DNA of 64,000 bases. It comes from Cyanoderma ruficeps. Lineage: Eukaryota; Chordata; Aves; Passeriformes; Timaliidae. The DNA lies in assembly GCA_008694505.1 (NCBI GenBank), contig VZDJ01000219.1, positions 6,532,081 through 6,596,080 on the forward strand, written 5' to 3'. A program made the translations under genes and the position numbers. This document shows, piece by piece, positions 39,701 to 52,800 of the stretch (positions are counted from its first letter, which is position 1; every line of letters begins with the position of its first letter). The notes below the pieces were generated by a model. The model saw nothing but the letters and a program-made list of their open reading frames with translations. It ran no database searches and had not been told where the DNA came from.

Positions 39701-39870
39701 GCTGTCCAGAGAAGCTGTGGATGCCTATCCCCTGGAAGGGTTCAAGGCCAAGTTGGATGTGGTTTGGTGTAACCTGGGATAGTGGAAGGTGCCTCTACCC
39801 ATGGCAGAGGGTTGGGATGAGATGAGCATTAAGGTCTCTTCCTGCACAAACCATTCTATGACTGTGTGAT
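39701..39870 (+). mobile_element. CR1 LINE fragment, 3' end, plus strand
   Basis: Reads GTCCAGAGAAGCTGTGGATG, then AAGGGTTCAAGGCCAAGTTGG and a weakened GTCTCTTCCTGCACAAACCATTCTATGACTGTGTGAT end. About 170 bp, 5'-truncated, with many substitutions compared with the other copies here, so it looks older. Confidence 0.92.
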
Positions 39871-42800
39871 AAGGTCCCCTTGCCATGCAGTGGCTGCTGT
39901 GTTTGCAGGGGTACGAGGCCCTGCAGGATGCAGAGGGATGTTTCTGCAGGAAGTCTGGTTTTCAGTGAAATACAGCTCCAACCAAGAGCTGACAGTAACT
40001 CTCCTGAGTGTCACTGAATTCTCTCAGCCAACATTACAGTATCCTGGCCCCAGAGCTTGGCTAAGGGCTTGGCACACGGAGCTGCAAGAAGCTTTAGTGT
40101 TCAGCTGGGTCCAGGGGACACCCTCCCCACTTCTCCAGAGCTGGGGAGTCACTGGTCTGCACATGTACCTCTCTAAATCCTGGCTGCCTGTTCAGGAATG
40201 TAGATACCAGCTTGGCCCTGGGCTCATAAAGGAGATGAAGTGTTGCCTTGCATTTCAGAAAGAATGTCTTAACACCACCAGGACTTTTCTGGCTGCTTTT
40301 ATGCAAAACCTCCTGTTTGCTTTGTAAAAGATGGGAGGATACAGCTGAGTTTAAAGTGGGCTAAAGTATGTCACTGACTTTTTTCTTTTTTATTGTATTT
40401 TTTCAGTTACTCTGGCTCCTAAATTTACGAACTATTTTTAAAGGACTCCTTACATAAGCATATTTAGATGGTTTAAATTTGTTCTTAATAAGTGGAAAGA
40501 TTTACTAAAACAGGCCTGATGTGATGACTTGGGAGGGATTATTCACCACTGATGCCAATATATTCCAGACAGCCTGAAGAATTAAGCACTCTGGGTGTCG
40601 AAAGCAATCTGAGTATCACCTAAAACTTGTGCTAATGGAGCTCTGGTCTGCAAGGGGCAAGAGTGTCGGGAATCCAGTGCAAACCAAGGGACTGCTTGGA
40701 GGACAAAGGCAGGTAAGAACAAATTTGCATTTTTATTGGACCTTTTCAAATGAGGACGTAGCCAAGCTCTGCAAAGAAATCTGATAAAGATGTGAGGCAA
40801 AGCACAGCTCTGATAAATGATGGGCTACAACTGCATTCCTACCAAGTGCTGCTGTCACTCACTAAGCAAATTTATCGTATTTTATTCTAAAGTGCATTGG
40901 ATTCCAGGGTTAGGAATTTTTCTCTGACCCTCTTATCCTGCTTGTGGTTTCACTTTTCTTTAAGGAAATAGATTTAACCACTTATAAGCAGAATTTACTG
41001 ACAGTTTTTCATGGGAAAGGAATCCCAAGGAACTGCAGACACTTCCACAAGATCAGTTCATGCAGGTGGCACTGGCAGGGTCCTGGCAGGATGGCACTCC
41101 CTGTGAGGAATGCTTTCCAGGGAGATCATCCTGGCATTGATGTGTGGAGAAATAACCAGAAAGAATGATAGGAATTATTCCCCAGGGTGAAGTATGGCCA
41201 AATATGAGTAGGATGCTGTTTTGGTAAAGCAGGCAGGCTCAGCTCCATGTGATGTACCTGCCTGGGTAAGTCTGAGTGCCCTGCAGAAGGCAGAGGTGTT
41301 GACTAATATCAGCCCCTATCTCTGACCAATTTTCCTAAGTGAGTATTTTCCTAGATCATGTTCCCCTGACAGCTGTAGAGCAGCGTGAAGGTTATAGTTC
41401 AATAGCCCCAGCTTTCCTCCTCATGGCCACCTGTTATAATTTAATATAGACTGTTAAATACCTATTTAAAGGTGAGCTTGATATATTTATTTTTTTTTCT
41501 GTAACAGCTACAAGGAGGTCATATTTTTGTTAACAGAAAGAGCAAAGGCTTATTTAATTGCAAATGAATAAACTTATCCAATGACAGAGCCTTGAAAATC
41601 CTTTTTAAACCCAGCGTGGATGCTAATTTATTTCATTTATTCTGTTTCCTGTTACCCTCTTTGGACAAGTACCATTTCTATTCCAGACCATGCATGACCC
41701 TCACTGTCACAATGACCCAAATCACACTGACCATTCAGTTCATCTGTTTTGTGCTAAAGTCATTACCAAAAATAGCTGACATTTCACTGGCAGTGAAAAT
41801 GTGCGTGGGTTCACTTCCTTTTACCACAGTCACCTGCGTGTTTTATTAACAAGCAGGTGAAAGCCAACGCTTCAGGAAGATATTGCAACTGCAGAAACCA
41901 GACTTGGAGGATGACTGAAATATTTGTCTCCTGTTAAATGAGTGGGTCATAACAGGGGGCAGAAATGTGAGGAGGAGCCTCACTGGGAGTCCTGACCGAG
42001 GCCATCCAGCCGACTGCACCCTGAACAAGCTACGTGACAGGGCTGGGTATCAAAAACATCCAAAAGTGCTCCTGGCAGCATGCTTATTTATAGTTTTTTA
42101 ACTTCAGAAATCAGCAAGTCTGAAATGTGCCAGGCCGTGGTCCAGGTCTTTCTGGGATCAGTGCAAGGGTGTTTCTAAGAAGACTGTAGAAAGTTCCACT
42201 TGGCACATCCTACTGTATGACATAACTAGTGATCAAAGCACACATTCCAAATCTTGTTTAACATCTTTCCTTCCACAGCTATAAAAACCGAGAGCAGCAT
42301 GAAGTGCTAGAGGCCTTACCCCAGGAAAGAAGTTCTGTACACCAGAAACATGGATTTTTCTTTTTTTTTTTTTTGTAGTTTTTGTTATTGTTGTTGCTAG
42401 TGTGTTTGTGAGGAGTGATTCAAATATGTCTTGACTACACTGAGTAAGAGGTGCCTGCAAGATAAACATTGACATCATTTTATTTCTATTTTTATCTATC
42501 AAATAGTCACCTTTGAAATCAAGGCCTGGAAAGTTTTGGCTAGGGAAATGACACCAATTCCAAGTCTGGAATCTCACTTTTGCTACACAAACAATTCCCC
42601 CTATTCAAAATTAGAGGCTTGCTTGGGTGTCCCTACAGCTTAACAGTAGCCAGGAAAGTTAGGATACAGATGTCCATTGGGCTACACACAGTCATTTTTA
42701 ACACCATACAGCATGAAAGAATGTCAAGATCCTGATTGCAGTCTGGAGGACAGGTACAGCTGAGGTAATTTTATGCTGGGCTCCCATTCCCTGTGTTCCC

Positions 42801-44589
42801 ATTGGAAAAGCAGCCTCATGGTGCATGGTGGAAGACAGGCTGCCAGGGCTGGAATCTTTGTGTTTCAGTGTCTCCCTCTCTGGGAACTAAACACTTCAGT
42901 GTTACCTGGGTCTAGTCATAATTCTTGGATCTTCCTCCCTCCTTCTCTTGCAAGCATTAAAAACATTTGTTACCTTTACTTACCAGCTAAATTACTTTAT
43001 TCTACATTATTTCTTCATACAAACTTATTCAGTCAGAAGATCTGATTCACATTTGTCTACTATGTAAAGCATCTCAGAAGGGAAGTAAATTGTACTGCTT
43101 TTGTCAAGTCCCTGGTGGTAAGAGACACTCAGCCCAATCTTCCCTCTGCTACAGCCCTTAGGTATTCCTGCAACCCCTACAATGCAGGAAAATGAATTGG
43201 CTAGTTCCATATGAAAAATTCTGGCACACTCAGCTGAAAGATAGGTTTTAGCCTTTTGGATATAATTTCAAATTTCAAGATAACTGTTCCTTTGAGGAGC
43301 ACTAACTATAAATTCTAAAGTGCCTGCAAGGAGTTGGGTAGGAGCCAAAAATGCCAAGTCAGGGGAAAATAATTGTTTTCAAATGGTGACAAACCTGCAA
43401 GGTCAGAAGAAAACAGAGAGGCTGTACTGTGGATGGAGATAGCCCTGTAACTCAGGGCTGTGAGTTCTGTACACTAAACAGAGACTAACATCTCCACAGG
43501 GTGTTTGACTGCTGCAAACACAGAAGGGAACTGGTCTGCACTGGTCTAACTCACATGGCAGAAATGATTTTGAAAGAGAATCTAAAGACATGAGGTATAG
43601 ACATGGTGTGCAGTGCTAAAGCTTTGGCTTGTTCTGGTTTCATTTCCCTGAGGTGAAAAAATTACAGATTTTGTATTTTTTTAATTATTGCAATGCAAAT
43701 AATTTGACAGCTTGGTCTGGAGGTTTTTGTGTCATGAAATATTGTTTGAAATTATGCAAGGCAATACAATAATTATACAGTCAAGCATGTCTGAAGGTGA
43801 AGGATACTTTGTGTAGAGGCTGGGAATTTGCCACTAGTGAGGGTCCAGATTCCTTCATGCCTTGGACAGATTCCTACACAGTGTGGGAAGGGTGCCCAGG
43901 CTTCAGGAATAGCACTGCTTTGAAACTACAGTTGCAAGTCGTGAGGAATCAGCTTGAGGGAGCCTGGAGATTACTTTCTAAGGATATCTACACATAAAAA
44001 AACTACGCCTGGGAGTATAAATCAGCATAGCTCTGCTGGCTGCAGCATAGCTGCATCCATCTCCTCCAGCTGAGGATCTGGACAAAAGTACTCCGGCAAC
44101 ACAGAGGGCTGAAAACTGCCAGAACACCTTTAAAGCTCATGTGCCAGCACGCAAGAGAGGCATTCGGCTGTGTGGAGTGGACTTCTTTCATCTGGGGCAG
44201 TTAAAGCAGAAAAGTGAACTTCAGATTCTCACAGTTTTACTGCATCTGTTAAAGCAGTATTGGCTTTCAGCAATGAAATGAGTATTCAGGCCAAGTGTCT
44301 CTGCAGAATTTCGGGCACTCCATGAAGAGATAAAATTTCAATTGCAGAAACAAGAGAAAGTACCAGACACAAATGTACCACGTATTGCATTTAAGTTAAG
44401 ACAGTGAAAGGGCAGGTTATACCGTGGGAATAGGCAGCAGCTGGTGGCTGACTCTGCTGTTAGGACAAAGTCATCGATGAGGCCACAAAAAAATTAAGAA
44501 AATTAGTAAGTAAGGGCAGCCTGCCCTGAAGAAATCCAGGAGGGCTGGTCTGCAGGCGAGCAGCAGAGAACAGCTATGATCTGGGCCTG
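39871..44589. other. non-coding stretch
   Basis: About 4.7 kb of unique DNA. ORFs reach 153 codons (+ strand 39866-40327, starting inside the CR1 end) and have no recognisable domain. A T run lies at 42361-42374, followed by a TTG-rich patch. No other repeat, RNA gene or splice-supported exon was seen. Confidence 0.6.
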
Positions 44590-45050
44590 GGCTCCATGCC
44601 GGGTCCCTCGTTCCCCGGCAGACGGAGTTGGCAGCAGCCTGGATCACTCTCTGGTGGCCCCTCGGGCCAGAAAGAGGAGGTCCATTGGCAGCCCAGCGAG
44701 GGGACAGAGCCAGCTCCCCCTGCCAGAAGTCAGGCTGCCCCATGGGCGCTGAGGGAAGGGCTGGGGCAGAGCCCTCGGAGCAGCACACCCGAGAGCCGGC
44801 AAGGCCCAGGCCAGGCCACTCACCTGTCCGAGCGTCCTGGGCTCCCAAGGCGGGCGTGGGGCACAGCTGGGCGCTGGCGTGGCTGTGGCTGTGGCAGTGG
44901 CACCGTCCCACCTGGCCAGAGCTCCTCCAGGCTCGGGGTGGAGAGTTCCTGGGGTCACCTGTGCTGCAGTGGCTCCTGCGTGTGCAACAGGCTGCGGCTC
45001 TGCTTCCCCCATGCTCCGCTTCCCCCTGCGCAGGGCTCGCTGCTGCACAT
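44590..45050. promoter_or_regulatory. small CpG-rich, GC-rich island
   Basis: About 460 bp that is clearly GC-rich and holds roughly twenty CpG dinucleotides by eye, in a window where CpG is rare. Examples are CCGGGTCCCTCG, TGTCCGAGCGTCC and GGCGGGCGTGGGG. It contains a short GGCTGT/GGCGTGG repeat (about 44872-44905). Such islands in vertebrates mark promoters of genes or lncRNAs, or strong enhancers. The open frames here on both strands (198 codons minus at 44471-45067, 171 and 168 codons plus) arise from the base composition, since GC-rich DNA has few stop codons. None has a recognisable domain, though a real small exon cannot be excluded. No TATA box is obvious. Confidence 0.45.
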
Positions 45051-48000
45051 GTCTTTTCTCTTCCCACTGCTGGTCTGGACAGGCCTCCTGCTCATCCTTT
45101 CAGTGCATTAAAAAGGCCTCAGCCCCTCCTTTAGCATCTTAAAACACAGTGCTGGGAAGGTCAGCATTTGCAGGGGTGACAGGCAGAGCTGGAGTTACCA
45201 CTGCACCCTTGTGCCTACAGCCCCTGCAATTACCTTCTGTCTAGGTGAGAATCTCTATCAGTGATTATCTGATTCTTCTGATTTTCATCAGCTGGAGAGC
45301 TGCGTCTTTGGGATTATCCTCTCAGCATCTTTGCCTACCCCTTAATGTCACAGGCTTTGGCCTGTTAGTCCACTTATAGCTTGTCTCAATTCCAGCCTCA
45401 TCCTCCTGCAAGGGTAACTCACAAATAAAGCAAAGTGGGAGTTGCCATGTTAATGTGCTTTCCTTGAGCCCTGGGGGAAAGGTCCTGAACATGATTTCTT
45501 CCGCTTGGATGGAAAGAGGAATTTCTGTTAGAGCCTCCATGAAATTACAGTCTTCTTTTTTTTATGAAATGTAAACCAAAGTAAATATTACCTTAGAGTC
45601 TCCTATTCGTGTTGCAATAAAATGAGACACTTCTTTGGAAATAAGTTTTAAGACATGAGTCTTGTAATGTTGGGATTTATTGGAGTGGAGTTCACAGCTG
45701 ACCTGAGGTCTGAAGGGTTTGGAAGCAATAGTCTGTGTGAACTTCCCCTTTTCCAGCACATGAGGTGCAAAACTGGCCAGTTATTCAGAGACCTCCCCAC
45801 CCTTCGTAAGCTTGTGTGCTCATATATCTCTCATGGTACATAAAGAATGACATATTGCAGTGAATCTGCTAAGAATAGCTTGTAAAATACATCATTATAT
45901 GAATCAGCCTCATTAGAAGTCTCCTTCTCTCATGATTTAAACCAGATACAGCACTCACAGGAATGGAAACCATTTTTTTTTCCCCTCTCCTGCTGGCATG
46001 TTGTGCTCAACCAAATGTTGAAACAGAAGAAAATAATTCTCTGAACTCAAGGCCAAAAGTAGAAAGTAAGTACTGCATTACCCTGATGCCTCTCTGGCAT
46101 AATTATGGTCTTGGGTGTTTCCCTGGATACATGACTTTCCAGCTTCATTAATAAAATACTATGTTGCTCTTCTGAACAGCACATAGCTGCATTCCTCGCA
46201 TAGTCCCAATCCCCCTGACTCAGGACCCTGTAACACCTCACTTTCAGCATCCTCAGCCATTCCAGGCCTTTCTCCCACAGCTGCTGCTGTTTATGAAGGG
46301 GATTATCCAACACAGTGCCTGTGATAGCAGGAGACAAGGCTGGACGACCCAGGAGGCCTCTCTCAGCCCTTTTTTCTGCAAGGACTGGCACACCAGATGC
46401 CACGGCTGTGTGACTCAGACCTCGTTCAGATTGCTTGTCTGCTGGTGCAAGCACTTGCCAGTTCACTCAGTGAAGGCAGTGTTTGACTCAGGGAAGGCAG
46501 ATGCAGCCCCAGCGACACCCCAGGGGTGGCTGCAGCTCTGGGCTAGTGGCCATTTCATGCAGGACTCGTGGAAGCAACGGGATGGCTCTGTGCTCCAAGG
46601 CAATGAAACAAAGTCTTTCACTCCCATTTGTAGAGCTCACTGACAAAGTGCAGGTACAGCAACTTTTTATTGTTTCTCTCTTGTCGCTTCAGGATTAGGG
46701 ACTGTTGTATTTCTTGCTGTTATTTCTTTCAAACCACGCCAACACACACCCTCCACAGCACACTGCCTTATAAACCTCTGGCTGCACTCTTCTGAATCAC
46801 ACTGATTTTTTAATTAACTGTTGTAAGATCAATTATTCAGCTGCCCTTGGTTGCTCTGGCCTCCTGTTGCTTCCAGCCATGTAACCCTGATTCTCTTTCC
46901 CTGGTTAGCTCTGCATTTGTTCTTGTCACCGCAGACCCTCGTTGGCTGAACACCACCATGTGTTTGTCTCCCACCCAAGATTTTGGGCCAAGGACATCCC
47001 CAGGAGGCTTGTCATAAACAAGACATCATGACTTTGCAGGAAAGCTGTATTTATCTTGAGCTTACTTGTTTGTTAGACTCCGCTTTGACTTTTGCAGAAG
47101 TAGGTCAGAAACACCGTCTGGATGACTGTTACTTGCAGAAGTGACGAGCACCTTCAGTTCAGGCCATGGAGACTCCACAGAAAGTGCCACTGCCTGTTTC
47201 AACGGGCTTTTAATACTGCCCTTCTATCCTGCAGGGTCCTCATGCTGCTCTGGAACCTGCAGTGCCTTTGGTTGCTGCCAGTGCAGTCACCTCAGTGCAT
47301 CTGGGAGCATCCACAGGCTGGATTTCAGCACACGTTTGCTTGGGGGTAACGGGCCTGCTGGGATGGCCACAAGCTGCACTGAATAACCCACAGAGAGACA
47401 CAGGCTGGGAGTCCTGCCCTAGGGAAGGAAGGTTCTTGGCTCCCCTGTGCTCTGGACATCCGTTACTTTTGTCAGTAGGAAATACAAATCCCTGATTTTC
47501 CTTCTGCCAGAGCTCAGATGTTCAAGCAGGTGATCAGATGGTGCCGAGGGCTCAGCATGGTTCAGAGATGAAGCAGTGTTTGCAAATCTCTGTGTACTTT
47601 GTGCAATTGCACCTCACTCGGTGGAATTTCAGGGCATGGAACCAAGCACGTTTTATTTCTAAACTTGGTCATCCTTATCCACACATTTGCCTACATGTCA
47701 TGATTTGAAGGAATTTTTTTTAATAGCAATTTACATAACCTTCATGTCACTGCTCCTTTTGCTGTGACAGAAGTGGGTTTACTTTTGTCTCTCTCTCACT
47801 TTGTCCATCCATAACCATTTTACAAGCCCTGCTGTGCTTTAGCTGTGATTTTTACCTTAGGACTGTGCATCCTTTGCAATACAAGCCTTGTCTGCTGCCC
47901 CTCGGATTTGAAAGTGAGGATCTGGTTTCCAAAGCTGGGATTTCACAGCTGTGGTCTGACTGGTTTCCTATCAGCACATACAAAAGCAGTGAGCACAGCA

Positions 48001-49824
48001 ACAGCTCAATACCCACTTCAAACCTCAGCCTTCTCAGCTGGAACAACTGTTGCGGTTTGAAGTTGTTTTGTTAACTTCTTTGGCTAATTGATAACATCTG
48101 CACCTCACCACCCTTCCTTGCCTCTCAAGCTGCTCTCAAATAGATGGACAGATAATACCGTGGCAGATCTCAGTTTCTGTATTAGTGATCTATTGTTACA
48201 CTTCTGGAAAATTGTGTGAGAACTGGGGGGCTTCATCGAATAAAGCCTCCTTTATAAAGGCTCCTTTCACACAGTCTCAGAAACAAGCCCAGAGACACTA
48301 ATAAACCCTCATGCTATTAATTTGGCATTTCTCTTGTGATCAGATAAAAGAACTTATGATTTCACACTTTTCTTCCCCCCTCTCTTTTTCCCTACCATGT
48401 TTTCTAAAGGTGGAAATTTACACTTGGGCTTTAAAATACTGGAATTAGCATTTATTTTTCATTAGTTTTCATTTTCTTTGTATTACAATAGATGGATCAG
48501 GAACTGGTACATGTGATATTTTAGTAAATAAAATCCTTGTATTCAGGATCACTCTTGAAGTCTAGTAATACACAGTGACACCATATAGGTCCCAAGGAGA
48601 CATTATGGTTGTAATGGAAATATCATATATCTCATATCCCAGGTCTGATATACCAACTCAGCAATAAAAAGAAACAGGATATTTGCAATTATATTTTAAA
48701 CAGGGATTTTGCTGTTACTATGAGAACATGGATTACTTAGAAATTTTGGTGAGAAAACTCCTTAATGGTTTCATCAATGTCTAACCCCACGAGATTTCAG
48801 TTCTCTCACTGCTATTGAAATAGCCATTAATGCAGTGAAAATCAGAAATAAATGAGCGTGGCTCATTGGTGTCTGCATGTACACCCTGAGTTGGGGCTCA
48901 GCGCAGGTCAGATGGTCCCTTCTCTCACGTTGCAGGATTCCCAGGATCAGATTTGGGTTATGCCTAGAGACACGTGTGCCCTGTGACCTCTCCCCACCTT
49001 GACACCTTTCCATTTTGGCTGGGGAGAGGTTCCCTCCTCCACCTCCCTCCTGGTGTTGGGGTGGTTGGTGGTGCTGCTAAGCTGGGCCTGGAGATGTCTG
49101 TGATGTGCGGTGAGCTGATGTAAGCTGAGACTGGAAGGATGGATGTTGCTCAGCCAGCCAGGAGAGCCTCATGAATTTCCTTGAAAAAGGAATTTCTTAG
49201 GATTCAGGGAGACTTGTGTTACATGAGACTTTGAAAGCAACATTTGACACAGGGTAGGGCTATCCCCTTTATGAAGTCCCCAACAGAACCCGCACGCAGC
49301 CACGTGCACTGTTATTGTTGCAATTCTTTTATTTTTTGCCCTTTCAGCACCACCAGCATCTACAAAAAAGATAAAATCCCAAACACAGATCTCATAACTT
49401 CACCTAATGCAAGCTCAACACATTTGGTCTTAATCTGAGTGCCTGCACTGGGATGAGTTCTGCAGGGCTGTAATAAAATAAATATTTTCCTGCACTGAGA
49501 ACAGCTCAGGGAAAGGTTCAATGTCAGGTCAGCAAAGGGAGCTCTTCAACCATGTTTTGCTAGACATGGACCATATCCTCCTCTAAGAAACTGTCAGAGC
49601 TCTATGGTGTCTGGTGGATGGGAAATGACTGAAAGTATTCACCTCTTGCTCATTTTAAATGTTGGATTTGGTTGGAATTTGAGCAAAGCCGGGCAGTGGG
49701 TACAGCCCCAGATTGCACCAACAAGAATGTTTCCACCAGAAAAACAAAAATTTATAGTGAATGGAGGACTTTTGGTTGGAATTCTCTTTCTTTCCCTGCC
49801 CTGCTCAAATTGGATTAATTGCAG
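45051..49824. other. non-coding stretch
   Basis: Unique DNA after the island. ORFs up to 139 codons (minus 46047-46466) overlap other frames and have no known motif. No CR1 or LTR was recognised over these 4.8 kb. Confidence 0.6.
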
Positions 49825-49868
49825 GAACAAAGGGAACAAGCAGCCCTGCTGCAGCAGACCAGTCCCAG
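49825..49868 (+). other. possible 44-bp exon by splice signals only
   Basis: Left edge: a pyrimidine-rich run (TTCTCTTTCTTTCCCTGCCC), a branch-like ATTAATT and GCAG at 49821-49824. Right edge: CCCAG then GTGAGTAAG, a near-ideal donor. In between one frame reads GTKGTSSPAAADQSQ. Forty-four bases is small and the branch-like site is very close to the acceptor, so chance is a real explanation. I do not recognise the peptide. Confidence 0.12.
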
Positions 49869-52800
49869 GTGAGTAAGGCTGAGCTACTTAACAAGTGGCA
49901 GTATAGGAAAAGCTCCTTTAATTGTTTTCTCAAACAAACCTGACCCCCCTGTTCTGCCATTTTAATGCAGGAACCAAGGGAAATGTGATCCACAGGTGCA
50001 TTATAAAAGGGAAGGCAGAGGTACTGGGGAAGGAGACTTGTCTTTTTGCTGCAGTGTGAGACAGTGCCTGAATGTTTTGTGTCATTGCACATCTGGTGCA
50101 GGAATAACCTGAACGTCAGAAGAATTTGTTAAGGTTAGTAGCTTTCTATTCCTTTGCAGACATGTTGTTTATTGGTATACCCCAAATAAGCAAAAAAACC
50201 CATCTTACTGCCATGTCATTCAGACCCTATTCCTAAGAGATTGTCCTGGTGTCAATACTGTTGCCTTTCTACAGCTGCATGCTGCTGCAAACTCAAGTTA
50301 GTTCCCTTTCAGTATCCTGGGAACTGATTATGAACTCTGGAAATAAAATGTGGTTCTTTAGGTGGGGATTCCTTACATTAAACTGATTTATTGAGCAACT
50401 TCCCTAAAGGTTGATACTTTTCTAGCTTGAGAAATAATTCATCTTCTACTTAAGCATGCATTTAGTTATTGAATGTTCTCTTTTTTGTACTAGGCAGGAA
50501 CACTTTTCTCATTTCCAGGCTCATACCAGCCCATACAAAGAACCCATGATTTTGAACAAATTCAAAACGAGGACCATGAGCAGAGCTGGAAATGAGTGTA
50601 GGAATTTTGGTTCCAGGTACTTCTGACTAATTAATTATCCACTGATGTGATTCAGTCTTTAGAAAGATGAGATATACCCACCATAAACTAACCAAGCTCA
50701 AAGCAAAGGTATTGGATGCACAGTTGCAGACCTAGGTCAGCAGGAAAGCTTTCTTGGGCTCATAACAGAAGTGGATGATGCTCTAACCCTGGGCTTAGAC
50801 ATTTTGCTACTTATATGAATTCAGCAAATGCATTCCATGTACTCTCATACCTCTTGGAAGAACCTAATTCTCTTTGTTCAATGGGAGATGTATTTATTGA
50901 GATACTTCAGAGGCCACTCTAGGAAAAGCAGGTGGTTCTCATGGTCAGACTTGGAAACAAATGAAGACTTTTGCAGTATTTTCAGCAGAGGACTTTCAAG
51001 CAAAGATTGAGTATCTGGGGTTTATTTGCTGGCTGTCAGTTGGAGGGTAATGTGTCCTGTCCTTGCAGAAGTTGGTTAAGTGAAAGTATTTCTTTATGAC
51101 CATTGCCATTTATCCTTTAATTTTGGAGCAGCACTAATCCCTCTCCTTTCAGGGTGTGTCAGTACACTTACAGACTATGATAAGTTGGCCAGCATTGAAG
51201 GTTTTACAACCTTATGTGTATTTTTGAATTTTTTTTGGGGGGGGATACATATAGATCATGTTAAAAACCAGAAGTCCATTGTTCAATCAATCAAGTTAAT
51301 CCTGGTGCTCCTTGATAACTATAGCTATCACATTTCAGAGTGATTTTATTGGATATTACTGGGATTACTTGTAGTAGCCACTCAGTCTAGACAGGGGTTT
51401 CTATTACAGAGAACACAGACAAAAGGGTAAGAAATATTAATGGCCAACATCCATTAACCATGCACAAACTGCATATCAGAGTGGATCCTGTTCACTTGGC
51501 TGGGGGTCTCCCTCCCTTGTGTTTATCTCTCAGAAGACCACTGGCTTCTTAATTAAAAGGAAATAGGTTGTCTTACTAAAGGAGTAAAAAAGTAAGGAGC
51601 TGCTTGAAAAATTTACCTCTTAGAGCTAATGATAATTAGAGATCTTTCAATCAATAGTCCCAATGCTGAAAGGCCTGAGCATTTTATCCCAAAATCTGTC
51701 TTTGGGATGGCTTTCTCTTCCCACATTTTGTGAGATGGGAGCAGTCATGGTGATCTTATTTAGAAACTCAGATCTCCAGCAGTCCTGCTGTGAGAAGTAT
51801 GATGAAATGGACCTCCATAGTCACCAGGGCTGGGTAAAATCACACTGCTCCTGCTTTCTGAACCAAAGCCTGTAGAATCACAAGCACTCCAGGAATGCGG
51901 TGTCTTGAACAAATGTGGTGGGGCAGTGATGTCATTCCCACCATCCCTTGGAAGAATTCTCTGCTCAATTAGGACTGTTGGCTGATTAAAATTAGCCCTA
52001 GTTAATGAGGCACTGAGTGAGGTAATGAAGTTAAGCTATAAAGCATTTCAAAATCTCATTTTATGCTACTCCACATAGAGTCATAACACATGGGCAAACA
52101 TCGTATTTGCTGCCTAGATCACTCGTGTCACAGACTGTATTTTGAATAGGACATATTTCAGATTGTTGTCAAATTGCCCATCATAACATAAGCTCCTCCA
52201 GGTCTTTCAGAGAATTTTGGGAGTCAGGGGAAGAGTAGAAACATTCAAACACTGCTTGCCTGTGGCTTGCTGTTCTGAATTCATGCACCCAAAGACCTTG
52301 ATGCCCTTTTGTTCTTCACGTTCTTTTGGGATCAGAAGTTAATAAGCCTGTTGTTGGGAAGGGTGTGGGATCATGTAGAAGCAGAAGAGTCAAAAACTTT
52401 GTTGGAGGGTGGGGATGAAAAAAAAATTCCCTAGTTCCTTAGAAGCTTGCAGTTATTTCAAAATTCCCTTAATTCTTGGGTCATGAGGTTGATTATGGAG
52501 TATATAGAAATATAAATCAAGATTTCCCTTCAAGACTATAGCTTGGTGTAAACTTGGAGAAGATACTGTGCATGCCAGTGCTCTCAGCCCCCTTTTATAT
52601 GTGACAGCTGATGTTGGAGTGTTTGAACATGCTCTGGGGACACTGCAGGCTGTGTTAGGGTTGCTCTCACTATGTCTGACATCCAGCTCCTGGGGCCCAG
52701 CCCTGCTCATCCTTAATCCTCCCCAGCAAACTGGCCTGGGACCGGAAATCTTGTCAATGGCAGAGCACAGCAGTGGGTTTGGTAGGTCTCAGTTGGTTCA

